NCBI GenBank assembly: GCA_964556395.1
Contig: CAZKVR010000016.1
Location: forward strand, 1 to 12,756
Source of the DNA: WJKR01 sp964556395
Lineage (GTDB): Archaea; Nanobdellota; Nanobdellia; Woesearchaeales; WJKR01
Direction of reading: 5' to 3'
Length of the DNA stretch: 12,756 nt
This document shows, one piece after another, positions 5,916 through 11,579 of this stretch (positions are counted from its first letter, which is position 1; every line of letters begins with the position of its first letter). The position numbers and the translations under genes are program-made. The notes beneath the pieces are model-generated. The model saw only the letters and a program-made list of their open reading frames with translations, was not told where the DNA came from and searched no databases.

Positions 5916-8387
5916 TCACGCCTTAGGGTACGTGCCGGGCCTCATGAACACCTGGCTGGACTTGACAGCCACGCCGGACTCCTTCCCCACCATGTCCTTG
6001 CTCGCCAGCTTCGCCTCACCAACGCAGACCAACTCACCCTTCAGCGTGACGACGGCGACGTGGTCCTCAGGCTGTATCTCGTCGTCAGCCCAGGCGATGC
6101 CGCGCACCTTGAGGGTAGCGCCGTGGCACAACGCGTCGGCGGTCGTGTCGAGGATGGCGACGCGAGGCAAGTGGCTGACGGCGCGCTCGACAGGCCGGAC
6201 GGCCTCGCGCAGCGGCTGCTCGTCGCCTTCCTCCTTCCAGAACGCGTAGGCGTCGGTGAGGTCGTGCAACGTGACGAGGGAGTCCTCCTTGAAAGGGCCT
6301 GCCTTGGTGCGGCGGAGCTCTTGCATGTGAGCGCCGCAGCCCAGGGCGGAGCCCATGTCGTGGCAATTGGAAGAGACGTATCCGTCTTCGATAAGGAAGT
6401 TATGGGTTATCGGTACGGTCATGTCATAAACAGCTTTACTGGTAGGCGGAATCCTCCTCACAGCCTTTACCCGCTCAACCACCATAGTATCAAGTGGCGG
6501 GAGAGCCATCTTACCTCTCAGTTTCCTGTACATATACCTTGACAGGGGGGCGTCTGACTTGAGAATCCTCGTCGTATTGCCGTCAAGCCTGAAGCCCAAC
6601 TTCTTATCGAGCAACAGTTGCTTGTAATGGAAAGGCACAGCGTAATGATCATCTGTCTGACGGTCGGGAAGCACGGATAAGATTTTCTTGAGTATTGCTC
6701 GTTTCCGCGCATGAGAAGAGCCAATCTCATCTATAAAAAATTTTTTGGCTCCAGGAGATTCTACAGCGACTATGAAACAGGCACCATCTTTCCCGAAAAT
6801 CTTGTTTGGGACGCCACACATCCTCAAACCCTGATGGAGGCGTTTAGCGGCAGTCTTTGAGACAGTGAATAAGCGTATGTCATGATAAAATCCTTTCTGC
6901 GAGGATTTCCTATGAAAGTAAGCGGTGCCGTCCCCATCGAAGTAACCTCTCAAGAAAGCGGCTATGAAGGTCTTCTTAGCATTCAGCACCGGCAGGAAGT
7001 CGAACTTCTTCTGAGGGCTGAGAACGCCAAAATTAGCGGCTATAGTTGCCAGGAAGCCATTCGAAGTGTCCACTTCAAACAACCCCCTGTCGAGTTTTTT
7101 CTTTCGTATACTGATATTCGGAAACAATGACTTGTGAGTCCTGATGAAAAGATCGACAAGCGCTTCAGACATGTTGTGAAATTTGACCCTCGTGTGACGG
7201 ACAGTTCTTTTCTCAACAGTGTTATTGCCATCCGAAGCGACGAGGCCTAAGAGGTAGAAAAAATCCTCTGAAAAGCCCTTACAATTCACAAGCTTGCCTT
7301 TTGGAGACTTAAAAGTGTGGATATCATGCTTTATGGTTCCGTAGACCCCGGCCTTTTTCAGATGACCAATAGGAATAGCATATGGAGACTCAGAGAGGAA
7401 AGACTTCCTGTCCAGCCTCAGCTTCTTGTACATGCCCCGGATAGAACCGTATTCAAGGATGAAAGCCTCTTTGCAAACCTTCTTTATGTCCTCCTGCGCC
7501 ACAAGGTAGTCATCATCAAGAAAATCAGCGACGCAAAGCTCTTTCTCAGGAGCAAAAAGGTTCTCAGACTTCACCAACCAATCCTCGGGCGTCATGTCCT
7601 CAGCAGCTTTCATCACATACCCTTGTGGAGTCGATACCAGCATCTCATGATCAGGCGTCACAGAAAAAGACAGTCCTGAAGTGCCGGTTATCTCCACCAT
7701 CTCCCCGGGTGAAGCTATCTTCTGGAGATGTGAGGGGTCTCTCCGAACCACATCGCTAGATTCTGCGAATGAGAAAACGCTCCGAGGATAATTAAAAAAA
7801 GCATCAGCACGCACCAAACCTTGAGGGGTAAGAATCTCAGTAGCGGCATCCAAGCAAAGCTTACGGATGTACGTGCCTGCCTGGCATCCGACCTTGAACA
7901 ACACGTCGGCGCCGTCGTGGTCGAGGAGCTCGTTGTAATAGACCTTGCGCCAGCGCCACTGGCGCTTGACGGCGGACTTGACAGGCGGCATCTGCCTGAT
8001 GCGGCCGGTGAACTCTTCCAGGACGCGTTCCACCTGGTCGCGGGAGCGCTCCTCGTGGAGTCTCATGAGGCAGACGTACTCCTTGCCGGCTATCAATAAC
8101 GACTGGACAATCCTGGTGCCGCGTCCGAGGGCGACGGGGAGGACTCCGGTGACGCCGGGGTCGAGGGTGCCTGAGTGGCCTGACTTGCGGAGCTTGAGGA
8201 TCTTCTGGACGTAGGAGGAGACCTGATGGCTCGTCGGGCCCGAGGGCTTGTCGAGGTTGACGATGCCGTACTCGAGCAACTCCTGGATGGGGCGCTTCTC
8301 GGGGTCGCAGCCGTACTTCTCGCTCGTCGCGGCGTCGTGCCTGACGAGCTTTTTACGCTTGTCCCGCTCAAACGGCAATTTCCCCAT
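5916..8387 (-). CDS. cbf5: Cbf5/dyskerin rRNA pseudouridine synthase, with intein
   Basis: Catalytic subunit of the archaeal H/ACA RNP, which with guide RNA, Nop10, Gar1 and L7Ae converts uridines of rRNA to pseudouridine. Numbering is from the ATG at 8387, preferred because a TATA box lies about 27 bases upstream; an in-frame ATG at 8411 is at that box. The host protein is 326 residues in two exteins (1-177 and 675-823), the usual Cbf5 length. GPTSHQVSS and GHSGTLDPGVTG (catalytic D76) mark the TruB fold; the conserved VYY tyrosine and YIR (R175) follow. After the intein the sequence resumes as CHDMGSALGCGAHMQELRRT, as in uninterrupted Cbf5, and ends in a PUA domain (about 743-823). Activity requires splicing of the 497-residue intein at 178-674. 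The reading frame is intact throughout. Confidence 0.96.
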   Translation of the reverse strand: MGKLPFERDKRKKLVRHDAATSEKYGCDPEKRPIQELLEYGIVNLDKPSGPTSHQVSSYVQKILKLRKSGHSGTLDPGVTGVLPVALGRGTRIVQSLLIAGKEYVCLMRLHEERSRDQVERVLEEFTGRIRQMPPVKSAVKRQWRWRKVYYNELLDHDGADVLFKVGCQAGTYIRKLCLDAATEILTPQGLVRADAFFNYPRSVFSFAESSDVVRRDPSHLQKIASPGEMVEITGTSGLSFSVTPDHEMLVSTPQGYVMKAAEDMTPEDWLVKSENLFAPEKELCVADFLDDDYLVAQEDIKKVCKEAFILEYGSIRGMYKKLRLDRKSFLSESPYAIPIGHLKKAGVYGTIKHDIHTFKSPKGKLVNCKGFSEDFFYLLGLVASDGNNTVEKRTVRHTRVKFHNMSEALVDLFIRTHKSLFPNISIRKKKLDRGLFEVDTSNGFLATIAANFGVLSPQKKFDFLPVLNAKKTFIAAFLRGYFDGDGTAYFHRKSSQKGFYHDIRLFTVSKTAAKRLHQGLRMCGVPNKIFGKDGACFIVAVESPGAKKFFIDEIGSSHARKRAILKKILSVLPDRQTDDHYAVPFHYKQLLLDKKLGFRLDGNTTRILKSDAPLSRYMYRKLRGKMALPPLDTMVVERVKAVRRIPPTSKAVYDMTVPITHNFLIEDGYVSSNCHDMGSALGCGAHMQELRRTKAGPFKEDSLVTLHDLTDAYAFWKEEGDEQPLREAVRPVERAVSHLPRVAILDTTADALCHGATLKVRGIAWADDEIQPEDHVAVVTLKGELVCVGEAKLASKDMVGKESGVAVKSSQVFMRPGTYPKA
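6366..7856 (-). mobile_element. Intein with LAGLIDADG endonuclease inside Cbf5
   Basis: A 497-residue in-frame intein occupies Cbf5 residues 178-674 (numbered from the ATG at 8387). It starts with C178 (block A, CLDAATEILT). Block B has the TxxH motif at T244-H247. Endonuclease motifs are LLGLVASDG (379-387, D386) and LRGYFDGDG (479-487, D486), both with the catalytic Asp. Block F is VYDMTVPITHNFLIEDGY, and it ends GYVSSN with terminal N674, followed by Cys as the +1 residue. The penultimate residue is Ser, not the usual His. Removing the block joins YIRKL to CHDMG exactly as in uninterrupted Cbf5. A sampled intein line (7081-7140) is 40% GC against 58% in an extein line (8041-8100), which suggests transfer from another genome. 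Confidence 0.95.
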
Positions 8388-8410
8388 GAGGCGAGGAAAA
8401 CACAGCCTCA

Positions 8411-8420
8411 TTTAAAAAAG
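8411..8420 (-). promoter_or_regulatory. TATA box of cbf5
   Basis: On the minus strand this reads CTTTTTTAAA, about 27 bases before the ATG at 8387. The upstream ATG at 8411 would be at the box itself, so 8387 is the better start. Confidence 0.55.
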
Positions 8421-8500
8421 TGCGTGTTCCACCGAAGCCAGGGAGCGGCAGGTCTCGTCAAGGAAGACATCATCCATGAGAGCTTTACAACAGACAAACC

Positions 8501-8507
8501 TTTATAA
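8501..8507 (+). promoter_or_regulatory. TATA box of the glycosyltransferase gene
   Basis: TTTATAA centred about 27 bases before the ATG at 8531; fits a leaderless archaeal promoter and fixes that start. Confidence 0.55.
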
Positions 8508-8530
8508 GAAAAAGCCTTCCACAGGATGTC

Positions 8531-9643
8531 ATGAAGGCGTGCATCATCATCCCAACGTACAACGAGGCGGCGAACATCGAGCCGTTGCTCAAGGAGATAT
8601 TCACCGTCACGAAAGCCATCAAAGGGTGGGAGGCGCACGTCCTCATCGTGGACGACAAGAGCCCTGACGGTACGGGGAAGCTCGTCAAGAAGCTGCAGAA
8701 AAAACATGCGAGGCTCCACCTCCTCGAAGGCCGGAAGCAAGGACTCGGGGTCGCGTACATCAGAGGGATGCGGCACGCGATGAAGACGTTGAAGCCGGAC
8801 GCGGTGTTCGAGATGGACGCCGACCACAGCCACCCGCCAGCGCTCCTGCCGCGGTTCCTCAAGGAAGTCGAGAGAGGGGCTGACTTCGTCATCGGGAGCA
8901 GGTACATCCCGGGCGGCGGCACGCCGCAGTGGCCTGTCAAGAGGCGTCTGATGAGCAAGGGGGCCAACTTCCTCGCAAGAGTCATCGCAGGCCTGTACGG
9001 CGTGAAGGACTGCACGAGCGGGTACCGGTGCATCTCCACCAAGCTATTGAAGAGGATAGACCTGAAACGGCTGGGGGCGAAGGGCTACAGCTTCCAGATG
9101 AACCTGCTCAGCCAAGCCATCCGGAAGGGCGGCCGGGTGAAAGAGATCCCCCTCGTATTCCACGACCGGCAGCAGGGGGAGAGCAAGATGCGGTTCTCGG
9201 ACATCGCGGAGTTCTTCCTCAACGCGGTCAAGCTGCGGCTCCAGACGTGGGAGCGGTTCATCAAGTTCGCCATCGTCGGCGGCACCGGCGTGTTGGTGAA
9301 CATGGGCGTCCTGGCGGCAGTGACCGAGCTCGCGGGCGTCACGTACCAGGTGAGCAGCCTCATCGCCATCGAGACCGCCATCATCTGGAACTTCTTCCTC
9401 AACCACAAGTGGACGTTCAGGAAGAGCACGAACCCGAGCAGCACGTTCGTCAAGCTGCTCAAGTTCAACGCGGTCAGCATCGTCGGGGCGGCGATCAACT
9501 GGGGCGTCCTGGTGTTATTGACGGAGGCGTTCGGCGTGTTCTACCTGCTGTCCAACCTGGCCGGCATCGCCGTCGCGGTGGTGTGGAACTACCTGGCGAA
9601 CGCTCATTACACGTGGCGCGACGCGCCTGTCAAGAAGGGTTAG
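8531..9643 (+). CDS. GT2 glycosyltransferase (DPM1-like) fused to GtrA membrane domain
   Basis: A 370-residue fusion. Residues 1-230 are a GT-A fold family 2 glycosyltransferase like dolichol-phosphate mannosyltransferase: IIIPTYNEAANI at 5-16, VDDKSPDGT at 40-48, the metal-binding EMDADHSH at 94-101, and QGESKM at 215-220, a block typical of DPM1-like enzymes. Residues about 243-365 are a GtrA-like domain with four predicted membrane helices; it contains WNFFLNHKWTF and WNYLANAHYTW, the repeated tail motif of the family. The likely role is to transfer a sugar from a nucleotide donor to a polyprenyl phosphate at the membrane, feeding protein or lipid glycosylation. It is divergent from cbf5 and ends with stop codons overlapping the wHTH gene (TTAG). 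Sugar and lipid specificity are unknown. Confidence 0.93.
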   Translation: MKACIIIPTYNEAANIEPLLKEIFTVTKAIKGWEAHVLIVDDKSPDGTGKLVKKLQKKHARLHLLEGRKQGLGVAYIRGMRHAMKTLKPDAVFEMDADHSHPPALLPRFLKEVERGADFVIGSRYIPGGGTPQWPVKRRLMSKGANFLARVIAGLYGVKDCTSGYRCISTKLLKRIDLKRLGAKGYSFQMNLLSQAIRKGGRVKEIPLVFHDRQQGESKMRFSDIAEFFLNAVKLRLQTWERFIKFAIVGGTGVLVNMGVLAAVTELAGVTYQVSSLIAIETAIIWNFFLNHKWTFRKSTNPSSTFVKLLKFNAVSIVGAAINWGVLVLLTEAFGVFYLLSNLAGIAVAVVWNYLANAHYTWRDAPVKKG

Positions 9644-10047
9644 AGGTCTAGCTGCCGGTCGAGGTATTTGGCCACGTCGTTCATCGAGTCGAACGTCTTG
9701 TTCACGTGCTGTCGGATACCCTCGACCAGTTCTTCGAGGGTGTCGACGCGGAGGGCGTAGCGCCCTTTCTGGCTGATGACGATGCCGGCCTCCATGAGGC
9801 GGTTGAGGTGGTGGATGACGGTGCCTCTGGAGAGCCGGGTGGCGGCGGCGATCTCGTCGCTCGTCAGGCCTTCGGAGTCGCGTTTCAGGTCTCTGATGAG
9901 CTCTAGGAAGACGCGGTAGCAGCTCTTGTCCTTGTCGCGCGGGTTGAAGAGTCCGAGGGAGCCGCCGAGCCATTGTAGGAGCTGGTTGACGTTGCTCGTC
10001 TCGGGGTCCATGCGGGACTTGATGATGGTGATGCGGGTGAAGCGCAT
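9640..10047 (-). CDS. Winged-helix transcriptional regulator
   Basis: A 135-residue protein with a winged helix-turn-helix at about 60-103: GLTSDEIAAATRLSRGTVIHHLNRLMEAG gives the helix-turn-helix and KGRYALRV the wing. Residues 103-135 form an amphipathic helix that could dimerise. It resembles ArsR/TrmB-like archaeal regulators, with no sensor domain or Cys/His metal site visible. The start at 10047 is chosen because a strong TATA box lies about 28 bases upstream; the open frame to 10284 would run antisense through the acidic-protein gene. An ATG at 10011 is an alternative. It is divergent from the acidic protein across 124 bases containing both promoters, so it may regulate that gene, itself, or both (inference). 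Confidence 0.85.
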   Translation of the reverse strand: MRFTRITIIKSRMDPETSNVNQLLQWLGGSLGLFNPRDKDKSCYRVFLELIRDLKRDSEGLTSDEIAAATRLSRGTVIHHLNRLMEAGIVISQKGRYALRVDTLEELVEGIRQHVNKTFDSMNDVAKYLDRQLDL

Positions 10048-10070
10048 ATATGGGGTGAGGACGCAGTGAT

Positions 10071-10079
10071 TTTTATATG
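10071..10079 (-). promoter_or_regulatory. TATA box of the wHTH regulator
   Basis: On the minus strand this reads CATATAAAA, about 28 bases before the ATG at 10047. It supports a shorter protein than the open frame allows. Confidence 0.6.
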
Positions 10080-10100
10080 TTCGGAAACACGAGAAAATAT

Positions 10101-10119
10101 CAATATGGAAAACAATATG
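10101..10119. repeat. CAATATG direct repeat between divergent promoters
   Basis: CAATATG occurs at 10101-10107 and 10113-10119, exactly 12 bases apart, in an AT-rich stretch between the TATA boxes of the wHTH regulator and the acidic protein. It could be a binding site for the regulator, but two 7-base copies in AT-rich DNA can arise by chance. Confidence 0.3.
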
Positions 10120-10141
10120 ATTACCACCACCAAGCGAAAAC

Positions 10142-10148
10142 TTTAAAA
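10142..10148 (+). promoter_or_regulatory. TATA box of the acidic protein gene
   Basis: TTTAAAA centred about 27 bases before the ATG at 10172, with purine-rich AGCGAAAAC just upstream that could be a BRE. It supports expression of this small gene. Confidence 0.5.
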
Positions 10149-10171
10149 GAAAGACCACCACCAGCACGAAC

Positions 10172-10387
10172 ATGGCCGAGGAACACACCGAGGACGAAGA
10201 CCAATTCGAAAGCGTGTACAACGAAGGCGGACGCGAAGAATTGACCGACAACGACGAGATAAGCCCCGAAGAAGAAGCCTTCATGGCAGGCTACGACGAA
10301 GAGCAGACCAAGGAAGAAGGCGAGAAACGAGGCGACCAAGCATACGAAGAAGCCTTCGACAGCAAGAAAGACAAGAAGAAGAAATAA
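10172..10387 (+). CDS. Small, very acidic protein of unknown function
   Basis: A 71-residue protein with 27 acidic residues (19 Glu, 8 Asp), against 10 Lys/Arg, most of which lie in the C-terminal tail SKKDKKKK. No Cys is present. The central motif ISPEEEAFMAGYDEE resembles, from memory, small conserved proteins in DPANN-type archaea, but I cannot name a family or function. It is probably cytoplasmic and partly disordered. It has its own TATA box and is followed at once by a strong T-run terminator, so it is likely a single-gene transcript. It is divergent from the wHTH regulator. It is preferred over the antisense frame because of the promoter, the terminator and its non-random composition. 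Confidence 0.75.
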   Translation: MAEEHTEDEDQFESVYNEGGREELTDNDEISPEEEAFMAGYDEEQTKEEGEKRGDQAYEEAFDSKKDKKKK

Positions 10388-10403
10388 AGCTTTTTCTTTT
10401 TTA
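10388..10403 (+). terminator. T-rich terminator after the acidic protein gene
   Basis: TTTTTCTTTTTT at 10391-10402, starting 3 bases after the stop codon region, matches the oligo-T terminators of archaea. No strong hairpin is needed or seen. Confidence 0.6.
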
Positions 10404-10488
10404 CAGGGACGACGAGCGACGACAAGAAGTAGAGGCGAGACCCTTCTGAAAAGACACGCGGAGCACTGGCCAACCGCAGCAGCAACAA

Positions 10489-10495
10489 CTATAAC
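10489..10495 (+). promoter_or_regulatory. TATA box of the LAGLIDADG-wHTH gene
   Basis: CTATAAC centred about 26 bases before the ATG at 10518. It suggests the free-standing LAGLIDADG gene is expressed from its own leaderless promoter. Confidence 0.45.
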
Positions 10496-10517
10496 AAGAA
10501 AACCACTTCTCTAACGC

Positions 10518-11579
10518 ATGCGGATTAACCTCTTACGAAGACTGAAAGACCACGACATCTACCTCAACATCAAAAAAGCATCACTCCCAGAACAAATATC
10601 CCAAGAATTCCAGCGGCTCCAAGGACCCAACCACACCTTAAGCTACAGAGCAGCCAAAGAAGTCATGAAGAAGCATGGAGTCCCCGAGGACGAGATAATC
10701 CCGCACTCGAGATGCAAGGCGAACAGGTATTGCAACCACGCTTGGGCTCCCTGCGAACTGGACATCACAGATGAATGGTGCTACGTTTCAGAACTGCTCA
10801 GAACAGACGGGCATATCAGCAAGAATCAACGAGAAGTCAAGCTTGTCAGCGTCGACAAAGGACTCGCTGAAAAGTTCACGAGCATAGCCAGCAAGCTAGG
10901 CATACAGAACATCAGGACCGAAGAGAACAAGCACGATTACCGCGTCAGGATCCTCGATAAGACATTCGCCGTCATCCTCACAGAAGCATTCAACATCAAA
11001 CCAGGTAACAAATCACTCACGACCACAATCCCGAAGTGGATGAGACATCTCAGTAAAGAACAGGTGAAGCACTGCCTCCAAGGAGCCTTCGACGGTGACG
11101 GCAGCGTACAATACGACAAGAAAGCAAGGACGAGAAGGATACGGCTCAACACCGGCAGCGAGAACTACGCGAAAGACGTAAAATCATGGCTGGACAAATT
11201 AGGAATAAGAAGCATCACGTTCCCGGACCCCCGGAGAAAAGGAAGGCTGTTCTACCTCCAGATAAGCAAGAAGGAAGACATAGGAATATTCCATGAGCGC
11301 GTCAAGCTCAACCACAAGAAACGCAAGGAAGGGCTAGCAACCCTCATCAAAGGATACAAAAGGGACGGCCCAGGAAGACGGAAAGAAACAATCCTCGCAT
11401 TCATCAGACGACACCCAAAAACCACATGCACAGCCATCAGCAAAGCCATGAAACTGTCACAAAGCACCACCTCAACACACCTCAAAGCACTGGAAAAAGA
11501 AGGAAAGATAAAGAAAGAAAAACTACAACAAAAGAAACTCATAACCGCCGCTCATCACGCTCGGCCTCGAGCTCCTTGA
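10518..11579 (+). CDS. Free-standing LAGLIDADG protein with C-terminal wHTH
   Basis: A 353-residue protein with two LAGLIDADG motifs: a diverged first one, YVSELLRTDGHI (89-100, D97), and a typical second one, LQGAFDGDGSV (187-197, D194). Both acidic positions survive, so DNA cleavage is possible. Residues about 286-336 form a winged helix (CTAISKAMKLSQSTTSTHLKALEKEGKI). Residues 66-79 hold C66, C72, H74 and C79, a possible metal site. No intein splicing motifs occur, so it is a free-standing protein. It is a homing endonuclease or a domesticated DNA-binding protein, the latter comparable in layout to bacterial WhiA (inference). Sampled lines are 45-48% GC, lower than neighbouring thrS (57%). 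The last 13 codons or so run antisense into the 3' end of thrS. Confidence 0.88.
   Translation: MRINLLRRLKDHDIYLNIKKASLPEQISQEFQRLQGPNHTLSYRAAKEVMKKHGVPEDEIIPHSRCKANRYCNHAWAPCELDITDEWCYVSELLRTDGHISKNQREVKLVSVDKGLAEKFTSIASKLGIQNIRTEENKHDYRVRILDKTFAVILTEAFNIKPGNKSLTTTIPKWMRHLSKEQVKHCLQGAFDGDGSVQYDKKARTRRIRLNTGSENYAKDVKSWLDKLGIRSITFPDPRRKGRLFYLQISKKEDIGIFHERVKLNHKKRKEGLATLIKGYKRDGPGRRKETILAFIRRHPKTTCTAISKAMKLSQSTTSTHLKALEKEGKIKKEKLQQKKLITAAHHARPRAP

Noticed and set aside
6882..7130. Possible separate gene on the plus strand inside the intein
   Set aside because: The intein frame is continuous and carries the endonuclease motifs; this frame is only its antisense.
8929..9651. Second plus-strand frame of 240 codons within the glycosyltransferase gene
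   Set aside because: It is a +1 shadow rich in Arg, Gly and His; the GT2-GtrA frame explains the region fully.
10291..10488. Minus-strand 65-codon hydrophobic frame
   Set aside because: It is the reverse of the Lys/Glu-rich end of the acidic protein and its T-run terminator; no promoter was found.
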